A stretch of DNA of 13,133 nucleotides, taken from assembly GCA_937891245.1 (NCBI GenBank), contig CALAGB010000401.1:1-13133 (forward strand), written 5' to 3'. How positions within the stretch are numbered: the first letter of the stretch is position 1; every line of letters starts with the position of its first letter. Made by a program: the position numbers and the translations under genes. Source of the DNA: an uncultured Thermomicrobiales bacterium (GTDB lineage Bacteria > Chloroflexota > Chloroflexia > Thermomicrobiales > Thermomicrobiaceae). This document shows positions 7,556 through 13,099 of this stretch, in pieces. A model generated the notes under the pieces. The model was given only the letters and a program-made list of their open reading frames with translations. It was not told the DNA's origin and ran no database searches.

Positions 7556-8230
7556 ATGTGGCCAGCGCTGCTGGTGACCGATTTCGCGGGTACGACGATG
7601 CGTGATGACGGCACGGTGCTGGCCGCCTATCGCGTCGCGCTCAAGGCGTTCGAGATTCCGTTCAGCAAGGACGATTTGGCTGCGCGGCGCGGCGCGAGCA
7701 AGCGGGCCGTCTTTCGCGAACTGGCGGCGCGCGTGCACGGGCCGGACGATGTGAACGCGGTGGCCGAGCAGGCGCTGACGCGTTTCGAGCAGGCGCTGCG
7801 CCAGGAGTATGAGACGGGCGAGGTCGCCGAGATTCCGGGCGCGCGGAACGCGCTCGATCGACTCAAGCGGTCGGGCGTGAAGCTCGCGTTGACGACCGGC
7901 TTCGATCGCGGATTGCTCGATCTGCTCGTTGGCCGGCTGGGCTGGGGGACACTCTTTGACCTGACCCTGGCGAGTAGCGACGCACCAGCCGGCCGGCCGG
8001 CCCCGTTTCTGATCTACCGCGCGATGATCGATCTGAACGTCGGCGATGCGCGGCAGGTTGCGGTACTCGGTGATACCCCGCTCGATCTGCAATCGGGCAT
8101 GAACGCCCAGGCAGGTTGGGTCATCGGCGTGTTGAGCGGCGCGCATCAGCTCGAAACGCTCGGCGCGACACCACATACGCATCTGCTGCCGAGTGTCGCT
8201 GATCTGCCGCGACTCTTCGGCCTCGACTGA
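7556..8230 (+). CDS. Phosphonatase-like HAD hydrolase
   Basis: This is a soluble HAD-superfamily hydrolase related to phosphonoacetaldehyde hydrolase (PhnX). The 224-residue length fits the shorter phosphonatase-like group rather than PhnX itself (about 265). The nucleophile motif is TDFAGTT, with Asp9 and Ala11 where most HAD enzymes have a second Asp; that Ala is typical of phosphonatases. Further family marks are TTGFDRGLLDLL, DAPAGRPAPFLIY and LGDTPLDLQSG, which supplies the acidic metal ligands. In the cap, GASKR places Lys49 forty residues after the nucleophile, close to the Schiff-base lysine spacing I recall for PhnX. The open frame runs back to 7364 inside the upstream gene, but the ATG at 7556 has GGCGGAG six bases before it and gives the family's usual N terminus. 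ATGs at 7526 and 7532 are alternatives. It is co-transcribed with the amidohydrolase. The substrate is unknown. Confidence 0.85.
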   Translation: MWPALLVTDFAGTTMRDDGTVLAAYRVALKAFEIPFSKDDLAARRGASKRAVFRELAARVHGPDDVNAVAEQALTRFEQALRQEYETGEVAEIPGARNALDRLKRSGVKLALTTGFDRGLLDLLVGRLGWGTLFDLTLASSDAPAGRPAPFLIYRAMIDLNVGDARQVAVLGDTPLDLQSGMNAQAGWVIGVLSGAHQLETLGATPHTHLLPSVADLPRLFGLD

Positions 8231-8377
8231 AGCGCGAAAAGGGGGCTCGCATGCGTTCTCCGGTTTTCTTCGTCGTGATGTAGCACATCCCGTGGCGATC
8301 GGTTCTCGGCCGTCCTTCGTGACCGGCCGGTAGCCGCCTACTCTGCACACGATTCGAGAACGGTGTTGGGAGGACGA

Positions 8378-8393
8378 ACGCACCTTGGTGCGT
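8378..8393. promoter_or_regulatory. Palindrome in the leader of the first DinB gene
   Basis: ACGCACC and GGTGCGT form a perfect seven-base inverted repeat separated by TT. A further CGCACC half-site follows at 8401-8406. The element ends 40 bases before the DinB start. It could be an operator or a small RNA hairpin. The surrounding gap of 203 bases (8231-8433) holds no other recognisable feature and no LexA box. Confidence 0.35.
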
Positions 8394-8433
8394 CGTCGGT
8401 CGCACCGTGCAATGCCAGAAACGAAGGACAACC

Positions 8434-8931
8434 ATGAACGAGACCTTGCGCGAAATGTTCCGCTATCACACCTGGGCGACGTTGAAACTGCTCGATCACT
8501 GCATGGGGCTGCCTCCCGAGCAGCTTGATCAATCGACGCCCGGCACAATGGGCTCGATTCGCGATACCTTCGCCCATCTGATCAGCTCCGACGCCGGGTA
8601 TCAGGCGCGCTTGCGCGGCGACGATTCACTGCGTATCGCGAACGCCTATGAGCGCCCGCTGGCTGAGCTACGCGATTCCTTTGTGGAAAGTAGCCAGGGC
8701 TGGGAAGAGGCGCTCAGCCGTCTCGACGATTTCGATCCGCTGCTGGAAGCTGGCGACGATCATCCGGACGTCCCGCATGTCCGCGATCTCCTGCTGACCC
8801 AGGCGCTCCATCATGGGAACGACCACCGCACGCACATCTGCTCGGTGCTCGGCGCCCACGGACTCGACGTGCCCGAGATCGACGCCTGGATGTACTGGTT
8901 CGAGACGCGGAACATCCCGCTGACGAGCTAG
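8434..8931 (+). CDS. DinB-family four-helix metal-binding protein (copy 1)
   Basis: This 165-residue cytoplasmic protein belongs to the DinB/YfiT-like superfamily. The family is a four-helix bundle holding a divalent metal with three histidines; characterised relatives act as thiol-dependent transferases (bacillithiol, mycothiol) or are damage-induced proteins of unknown role. Likely ligands are His48 in DTFAHL and His127 and His131 in ALHHGNDHRTH. The conserved N-terminal helix reads FRYHTWATLKLLDHC. It lines up without gaps along its whole length with the second copy at 9071 (about 86 of 164 positions identical by hand count), so the pair arose by tandem duplication. The ATG at 8434 is preceded by GAAGGA (8423-8428); an upstream in-frame ATG at 8407 has no such site. 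Unlike copy 2, it has no LexA box upstream. Confidence 0.88.
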   Translation: MNETLREMFRYHTWATLKLLDHCMGLPPEQLDQSTPGTMGSIRDTFAHLISSDAGYQARLRGDDSLRIANAYERPLAELRDSFVESSQGWEEALSRLDDFDPLLEAGDDHPDVPHVRDLLLTQALHHGNDHRTHICSVLGAHGLDVPEIDAWMYWFETRNIPLTS

Positions 8932-8954
8932 GCCGGTTGCGTATGCCACCTCTC

Positions 8955-8983
8955 TTGACAGGCAGACAGAATCATGGGAACAT
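8955..8983 (+). promoter_or_regulatory. Promoter of the second DinB gene
   Basis: A perfect -35, TTGACA (8955-8960), is followed by exactly 17 bases and GAACAT (8978-8983) as the -10, which keeps A2, A5 and T6 of TATAAT. The -10 is also the left half of a LexA box. The same arrangement and spacing recurs at 9593-9621. Transcription would begin near 8990 and produce a leader of about 80 bases. Confidence 0.6.
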
Positions 8984-8990
8984 GTGTTCT
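8977..8990. promoter_or_regulatory. LexA (SOS) box over the -10 of the second DinB gene
   Basis: GAACATGTGTTC (8978-8989) fits the GAAC-RNRY-GTTC core of the Gram-positive LexA/DinR box CGAACRNRYGTTYC; the outer bases G8977 and T8990 deviate. It covers the presumed -10, where bound LexA would block RNA polymerase. This predicts induction of the downstream gene by DNA damage. Which LexA type this organism has cannot be seen here. Confidence 0.65.
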
Positions 8991-9019
8991 GTACGTATAT
9001 GAGCGAAACGCCGATGATT

Positions 9020-9051
9020 GGATCACCTTATGGTTTGCCATGAGGTGATCC
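9020..9051 (+). promoter_or_regulatory. Leader hairpin with anti-SD-like and SD-like arms
   Basis: Bases 9020-9033 pair with 9038-9051 in a 14-pair stem (13 Watson-Crick, one U.G) closed by the loop TTTG. The left side, TTGGATCACCT (9018-9028), equals the conserved 3' end of 16S rRNA up to the anti-Shine-Dalgarno core. The right arm GAGGTGAT (9042-9049) is the matching extended Shine-Dalgarno sequence. No start codon lies at the proper distance from it. The gene's own AGAGGGA site lies downstream at 9061-9067. The hairpin may be a ribosome standby or translation-control element, or simply a stable 5' leader. Confidence 0.5.
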
Positions 9052-9070
9052 CATCCGAAGAGAGGGACGC

Positions 9071-9565
9071 ATGCTGGCCCCACTTGAGGAGCAGTTCCAA
9101 TATCACTCGTGGGCAACATTGCACTTGCTTGACCACTGCGGTGGGTTGACGGCGAAAGCGCTGGACTACACCGCCCCCGGCACGATGGGCACAATTCACG
9201 ATACCTTCGTGCATCTGGCACGGGCCGAAGCCTGGTACCTCTTGCTCATGACCGGCCAGGCGCCGGTGCACGTCGACAACACGATCCGTTATCAGCTTGC
9301 GGATCTGCGTGCATACTTCGTGGCACTGAATGACGCCTGGCAGTACGTCCTCGCGCACCTTGATGACTATGATCCGACGCTTCCCAAAGACGACAGGAGC
9401 GTCGAGGTGCCGCACGCGCGGAACCTGCTGCTCGCCCAGGCCCTTCATCACGGCAACGACCACCGGACCCATATCTGCTCGATTCTTGGCGCCAACGGCC
9501 TTGAGGTGCCGGAGGCCGATGTCTGGATGTACTGGTGGGTCACCTACCTGAAGCCCGATGATTAA
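9071..9565 (+). CDS. DinB-family protein (copy 2), probably SOS-controlled
   Basis: This 164-residue DinB/YfiT-like four-helix protein is the tandem paralogue of the gene at 8434. The same ligand positions are kept: His48 in DTFVHL, His127 and His131 in ALHHGNDHRTH, and the WMYWW aromatic patch near the C terminus. The ATG follows AGAGGGA (9061-9067) by three bases. The region around residues 51-70 differs most from copy 1, which suggests a changed substrate pocket. A LexA box lies over its promoter at 8978-8989, which fits the family name (damage-inducible B of Bacillus). Whether it is a metal-dependent thiol transferase that clears reactive damage products is an inference from the family. 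The next gene has its own, nearly identical promoter, so the two are co-regulated rather than strictly one operon. Confidence 0.88.
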   Translation: MLAPLEEQFQYHSWATLHLLDHCGGLTAKALDYTAPGTMGTIHDTFVHLARAEAWYLLLMTGQAPVHVDNTIRYQLADLRAYFVALNDAWQYVLAHLDDYDPTLPKDDRSVEVPHARNLLLAQALHHGNDHRTHICSILGANGLEVPEADVWMYWWVTYLKPDD

Positions 9566-9592
9566 CGACCGATTCGCGGCGCGCTTGTCGTC

Positions 9593-9621
9593 TTGACATC
9601 GCGACACGAGTGTGCGAACAT
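9593..9621 (+). promoter_or_regulatory. Promoter of the VOC gene
   Basis: TTGACA (9593-9598), a 17-base spacer and GAACAT (9616-9621) repeat the layout found before the second DinB gene. Both promoters also share GTTCTGTACGTA immediately downstream. Transcription would start near 9628 and give a leader of about 53 bases. The leader contains a small hairpin, ACTCG/CGAGT (9648-9662), just before the ribosome site. Confidence 0.6.
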
Positions 9622-9628
9622 GCGTTCT
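9615..9628. promoter_or_regulatory. LexA (SOS) box over the -10 of the VOC gene
   Basis: CGAACATGCGTTCT matches the Gram-positive LexA/DinR consensus CGAACRNRYGTTYC in all but the last base. It sits over the presumed -10 in the same register as the box at 8977-8990. The two boxes differ at one base in the twelve-base core. This predicts LexA repression of the VOC gene. Confidence 0.68.
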
Positions 9629-9680
9629 GTACGTACGTTAATCGTCAACTCGCATTACGAGTGAACCGGAGGAAAAGACG

Positions 9681-10043
9681 ATGGCAAACCCGATCGTGCA
9701 CTGGGAGATCACAAGTTCCGATGGGAAGCCGTTGCACGACTTCTACGGCCAGATGTTTGACTGGAATATCGACACGAACAACGAGTACGACTACGGCATG
9801 GTCGATACAAAGGTCGCGGGCGGTGTCAACGGTGGTATCAGCGGTTCCCCGTCCGGTAACCTCGTCACCATCTACGTCGAAGTTGAAGACCTGCAAGCGG
9901 CGCTCGACAAGGCCGAAAGCCTGGGCGGCAAAACGATCATGCCGCCGATGGACATCCCCGGCGCCGTCTCAATGGCGCAGTTCGCCGACCCCGCCGGCAA
10001 TGTCATCGGCCTGGTGAAGTCGGGAAGCATGGTAGTCGGGTAG
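9681..10043 (+). CDS. VOC-family (glyoxalase/bleomycin-resistance fold) protein
   Basis: This 120-residue protein is one vicinal-oxygen-chelate unit made of two beta-alpha-beta-beta-beta modules. Module one holds PIVHWEI and the helix LHDFYGQMFDW; module two holds NLVTIYVEVEDLQAALDKAE and ends in AQFADPAGNVIGLVK. VOC proteins include glyoxalases, dioxygenases and binders of bleomycin-type drugs. In many metal-using members a Glu stands near the end of the last strand; here that place reads GNVIGL. It may therefore lack the usual metal site and act as a binding protein, as in the CFP30B-like group. The ATG follows GGAGG (9668-9672) by eight bases. A LexA box over its promoter suggests damage control together with the second DinB gene, so a protective role against reactive or DNA-cleaving compounds is plausible but unproven. 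Confidence 0.85.
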   Translation: MANPIVHWEITSSDGKPLHDFYGQMFDWNIDTNNEYDYGMVDTKVAGGVNGGISGSPSGNLVTIYVEVEDLQAALDKAESLGGKTIMPPMDIPGAVSMAQFADPAGNVIGLVKSGSMVVG

Positions 10044-10047
10044 GGAG

Positions 10048-10079
10048 CGGCCCTCACCCCCGGCCGGGGGTGAGGGCCG
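10048..10079. terminator. Perfect 32-base palindrome between convergent genes
   Basis: Bases 10048-10063 and 10064-10079 are perfect reverse complements, so the element is a GC-rich palindrome of 16 pairs with no spacer. It fills nearly the whole 42-base gap between the VOC gene (plus) and the M20 gene (minus). The position suggests a bidirectional transcription end, although no T run follows on either strand. It may also be a genome-wide intergenic repeat with a CCCTCACCCCCGG core. Confidence 0.65.
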
Positions 10080-10085
10080 GGCCGT

Positions 10086-11294
10086 CTACCCGTTGTACAG
10101 CGCGCCCCACTTTGCGTGCTCTTCCTTCGCCTCGGCCAGGAACTGCTCGTCGAGGAGAAGGTCGAGGGCGGTGAGCGCCATTGCCTTAGAGACCTTGATG
10201 AGCTGATCGTAGCCGAACTCCGAGCCGGAGGCATCGACGACTTGCTGCGAGTGGCCAGGAATCGGCTCGTGGCTGATCGCGAAGCTGCCGGTCGCGGCCG
10301 GGAGCTTGTAACTGGTGTTGCCGAAGTCGGTGGAGTACATGCCGCGCTCCGGATCGGGGTTGATCTCGATCCCCATCGCCGCCATGTTCTCGTTATAGGT
10401 CTTGCCGATGCGGTAGCTTGGGCGCATGTCGTAGTGCAGTTCGCCCTCGGTAATCTTTACCTCACAGCCGGTCATGAGCGCGGCGCCCTGGGCGACGTTG
10501 CGCACCTTCTCCATCACTTCCCGCAGGTAGTCGACCGTCGGTGCGCGCATTGAGAACTGGGCGCGCGTGTACTTCGGCACGACATTGGTCGCCTCGCCGC
10601 CGTTGGTGATGATGCCGTGCAGGCGCGTCTCCATCGTGACGTGCTGGCGTAGCGCATCAACGCCCTTGAAGAACTCGATCACCGCATTGAGCGCGTTGAC
10701 ACCGTTGTACGGATCGGCTCCGGCGTGGGCCGGCTTGCCGAAATACTCAATGACAAAGCTGTTCACGGCGAGGCAGGTGCCGCTTGGGTAGTCGGTCGCG
10801 GCGAAGCTCTGGTGCCCGGCGTGGTGGATCATGAGTGCGGCGTCGACATCGTCGAAAATCCCGGCCGCTTCGAGCTTGATCTTCCCGGCGCCACCCTCTT
10901 CGGCCGGTGTGCCGATCACCTCGAACATGCCCGGCACATCATCCATGACCGTCGCCATGCCGATGGCGGCGGCCAGGCCGGAGGCCCCGATCAGATTATG
11001 CCCGCAGCCGTGGCCGATGCCGGCCAGCGCGTCGTATTCGGCCAGCACCGCGACGATCGGGCCGTCTTTGCGGCCGTGCTTCGAGGCGCGGAAGGCGGTT
11101 TCGATACCGGCCAGCGGCTTCTCGACCTCGTACCCTTGCTCCCGAATGTTCGACGCGATCAACTGTGACGCCATCACCTCTTCATAGCCAAGTTCCGGAT
11201 TGGTGCGGATCGTCTCGTCGACTTCGATAATCTTGTCGCGATTGGCGTCGATCGCGTCGATGATGCGCCGCCGTAGCTCCTCGCGTTCTGCCAT
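10086..11294 (-). CDS. M20D-family amidohydrolase (AbgB/PM20D2-like)
   Basis: This 402-residue metal-dependent amidohydrolase or peptidase resembles the AbgB (aminobenzoyl-glutamate hydrolase) and PM20D2 (beta-alanyl dipeptidase) branch of family M20. The metal and catalytic marks are Cys97 and His99 in GHGCGHNLIG, Glu132/Glu133 in GTPAEEGG, the HH pair at 157-158, His190 in GKPAHAG at the dimer domain, and SHEPIPGHS (341-349) near the C terminus. AEYDALAGIGHGCGHN is the signature stretch of this branch. The ATG at 11294 has GGGAGG six bases upstream; the TTG two codons earlier lies too close to that site to be the start. The D-2-hydroxyacid dehydrogenase gene ends 84 bases upstream on the same strand, so co-transcription is possible. 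The natural substrate is unknown; an N-acyl amino acid or a small dipeptide is most likely. Confidence 0.88.
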   Translation of the reverse strand: MAEREELRRRIIDAIDANRDKIIEVDETIRTNPELGYEEVMASQLIASNIREQGYEVEKPLAGIETAFRASKHGRKDGPIVAVLAEYDALAGIGHGCGHNLIGASGLAAAIGMATVMDDVPGMFEVIGTPAEEGGAGKIKLEAAGIFDDVDAALMIHHAGHQSFAATDYPSGTCLAVNSFVIEYFGKPAHAGADPYNGVNALNAVIEFFKGVDALRQHVTMETRLHGIITNGGEATNVVPKYTRAQFSMRAPTVDYLREVMEKVRNVAQGAALMTGCEVKITEGELHYDMRPSYRIGKTYNENMAAMGIEINPDPERGMYSTDFGNTSYKLPAATGSFAISHEPIPGHSQQVVDASGSEFGYDQLIKVSKAMALTALDLLLDEQFLAEAKEEHAKWGALYNG

Positions 11295-11314
11295 CTCCAA
11301 CCTCCCGGTTGTCC

Positions 11315-11332
11315 AACGTTCTGCAAACGTTC
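11315..11332. promoter_or_regulatory. AACGTTC direct repeat before the M20 gene
   Basis: Two exact copies of AACGTTC (11315-11321 and 11326-11332) are spaced 11 bases apart, one helical turn, so both face the same side of the DNA. Each contains the palindrome AACGTT. The pair ends 21 bases upstream of the M20 start. It could be an operator for a regulator binding in tandem. No clear -35/-10 pair was found around it. Confidence 0.3.
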
Positions 11333-11378
11333 AATGTCGACAGTTTCGCATCTACGTCGAGTCGTCGCCAGTGATTAT

Positions 11379-12377
11379 TCAGGTGAGGGCGGCGCGATTG
11401 ACGACTGCGTCCGGGACCTTGCCCAGTAGGGCATCGCGCACCGTTTCGGCGGCGATGCGCTGGCGATCGTCGACCGAGTTGTCGGAATACCAGGCGTTGT
11501 GCGGCGTGACGATGACGTTGGGGAAGGCGAGCAGTTCGCGCAGCATGGCGAGCGGCGGCGGCTCGGCTTCAAGCACATCCAGTGCGGCTCCGGCGATCTG
11601 TCCGGCGTGCAGCGCGGCAACGAGCGAGGCGTGATCGACGACCTTACCGCGGGCGCAATTGATCAGATAGGCGCTCGGCTTCATCAACGCCAGTTCGCGG
11701 GCAGCGATGATTTTCAGCGTTTCAGCGGTGAGCGGCGTATGCAGTGTGATATAATCCGATATCGTCAAGAGTTCATCGAGCGATACGAGGGGCACGTTGA
11801 ACGCAGCCGCGGTTTCCGCGGGCACGTACGGGTCGGTCGCGATGACGTTCAACCCAATCCCTTGGGCTTTCCAGGCAACCGTTTTGCCGATGCGGCCGAG
11901 CCCGATGATGCCGAGCGTCTGGCCGCGAATACGCCGGATCGGCATATACGGCTGGTGCGTCCAGGCGGCGCGCACGTCGGCGTCGCTGGCCGCCGCGCGC
12001 AACGAATCGACCTGCGGGATGAGGCGGCGCGTGAGGGCGAAGAGGAGCATCAACGTATGGTCGGCGACTTCGTCGTTGCCGTAGCCTGGCGTGTTCGCCA
12101 CCATGATGCCGCGAGCGGTCGCCGCCGCGACGTCGATCGCGTCGTAGCCCGCGGCATAGGTGCAGATGATCTTGCACTGCTCGAGCGTTTCGATCAGGTC
12201 GCGGGTGATGAGCAGCTTGCGAAAGAGGACGGCGTCAGCCGTGCGCAGCACGGCCTCGATCTCCGCATCGCTGAAAGCGCGCGTGTCGATGACGTCAGCC
12301 CCGATCGGCTCCAGGATCGCCCGCTCGATCTCGATCCCCTCCATGAACTGCCCGACGATAACGACACGTTTGCTCAT
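11379..12377 (-). CDS. D-2-hydroxyacid dehydrogenase, CtBP/PGDH-like
   Basis: This 332-residue NAD(P)-dependent oxidoreductase interconverts a D-2-hydroxy acid and its 2-oxo acid. The Rossmann dinucleotide motif is GLGRIG (159-164), with Asp182 in ATDPY at the end of beta-2, which favours NAD. The catalytic set is complete: Arg243 in NCARG, Glu272 in DVLEAEPP and His293 in VTPHNAWYS. The ending AWYSDNSVDDRQRIAAETV resembles the C-terminal-binding-protein-like branch of bacterial phosphoglycerate-dehydrogenase relatives. No ACT domain follows, so it is not a full-length SerA. The ATG at 12377 has AGGG five bases upstream. The nearest minus-strand neighbours are the OsmC gene 114 bases before it and the M20 gene 84 bases after it. 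Substrate choice cannot be read from sequence. Confidence 0.9.
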   Translation of the reverse strand: MSKRVVIVGQFMEGIEIERAILEPIGADVIDTRAFSDAEIEAVLRTADAVLFRKLLITRDLIETLEQCKIICTYAAGYDAIDVAAATARGIMVANTPGYGNDEVADHTLMLLFALTRRLIPQVDSLRAAASDADVRAAWTHQPYMPIRRIRGQTLGIIGLGRIGKTVAWKAQGIGLNVIATDPYVPAETAAAFNVPLVSLDELLTISDYITLHTPLTAETLKIIAARELALMKPSAYLINCARGKVVDHASLVAALHAGQIAGAALDVLEAEPPPLAMLRELLAFPNVIVTPHNAWYSDNSVDDRQRIAAETVRDALLGKVPDAVVNRAALT

Positions 12378-12426
12378 GGTGCCCTGTCCTCCTCACGGAC
12401 TGCTGCTCAATGGTGGATTTCGTCCC

Positions 12427-12432
12427 AGTATA
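12427..12432 (-). promoter_or_regulatory. Possible -10 for the dehydrogenase gene
   Basis: On the minus strand TATACT matches five of six -10 bases and would start transcription about 42 bases before the ATG at 12377. No convincing -35 is seen 16-18 bases upstream. It is the only AT-rich hexamer in this gap. Confidence 0.3.
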
Positions 12433-12491
12433 GCGCCGATTCGCGGTGGCACGGGCTATCGAGATTGCCGTGAGGCGGAGGAGCGCACCAC

Positions 12492-13013
12492 TCAATTGGA
12501 ATCGTTCGTGATGCCATGCGTCACGCTCAGGTTCGGGCGCGTGTTGAGCGTTTGGAAGACGACACAGTAGCGCTCGGTCAGTTGGATGAGCTTGGCGACC
12601 TGCTCGTCGGAGGCGTCAGTTTGCAGATCGAAATGGAGACGGATGTCGCGGAACCCGACCGGTACGTCGCGGCTAACGCCGAGCGTACCCCGAAAATCGA
12701 GATCGCCTTCGGCGCTGATCGTACCGTGGGCGATCGGTAGGCTGATGGCGGTCGCGACCGAGGCGAGCGTTACCCCGGCGCAGGCGACGAGCGCCTCGAG
12801 GAGCATGTCGCCGGAGCAGAGCAAGCTCCCGTCGCCGCCGGTGGCGCGATGCAATCCGGCAACGATGCGTTCATCGCGCGTATCGATACGGCAGGCGATC
12901 TGCTCCAGGTCGAGCGTGCCGCGTGCCGTGAGGGTGTAGAGGGAGCTCTCGGGCTGCTCGCGGTATTGCGCCTTGAGCGGCGCCTGGAGCGCGCGGAGTT
13001 CGTCGGATTGCAT
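12492..13013 (-). CDS. OsmC/Ohr-family protein
   Basis: This 173-residue soluble protein of the OsmC/Ohr family probably reduces organic or fatty-acid hydroperoxides with the help of thiols. The two conserved cysteines are present: Cys78 in LVACAGVTL at the start of the central helix and Cys150 in TERYCVVFQTL. Arg31, in the TARGTL stretch, may correspond to the conserved active-site arginine. GGDGSLLCSGDMLLEAL is the usual lead-in to the first cysteine; it adds a non-conserved Cys66. The length and motifs fit the OsmC-like rather than the shorter Ohr group. The ATG at 13013 follows AGAAAGG by about seven bases, behind a candidate promoter at 13058-13086. The dehydrogenase gene downstream is 114 bases away with its own possible -10. 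Confidence 0.9.
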   Translation of the reverse strand: MQSDELRALQAPLKAQYREQPESSLYTLTARGTLDLEQIACRIDTRDERIVAGLHRATGGDGSLLCSGDMLLEALVACAGVTLASVATAISLPIAHGTISAEGDLDFRGTLGVSRDVPVGFRDIRLHFDLQTDASDEQVAKLIQLTERYCVVFQTLNTRPNLSVTHGITNDSN

Positions 13014-13057
13014 CGTGGTGCCTTTCTGATGGGCCAGGGCAAAGGTTCGCGACAGGC

Positions 13058-13086
13058 AGCATAGACGAGGCGGTTGCGCGACGCAA
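13058..13086 (-). promoter_or_regulatory. Candidate promoter of the OsmC gene with overlapping inverted repeat
   Basis: Read on the minus strand, TTGCGT (13086-13081) is followed by exactly 17 bases and TATGCT (13063-13058), which matches four of six -10 bases. The -35 overlaps an imperfect inverted repeat, AAATC/GATTT with flanking pairs (13082-13104). That repeat could be an operator or the terminator of the gene upstream. Confidence 0.4.
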
Positions 13087-13099
13087 ATCCGGGGCAGAT

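Noticed and set aside
8358..8369. GAACGGTGTTGG as a LexA box before the first DinB gene.
   Set aside because: Only the left GAAC half matches; the right half is not GTTC, and no TTGACA lies 17 bases upstream.
9042..9049. GAGGTGAT as the ribosome site of the second DinB gene.
   Set aside because: It ends 21 bases before the ATG, too far, and no other start codon lies at a workable distance. AGAGGGA at 9061-9067 is the likely site.
11499..12473. Long plus-strand open frame of 324 codons opposite the dehydrogenase.
   Set aside because: The minus strand encodes a complete dehydrogenase with cofactor motif and catalytic triad. The plus frame has no domain and is rich in Arg, Asp and Gly.
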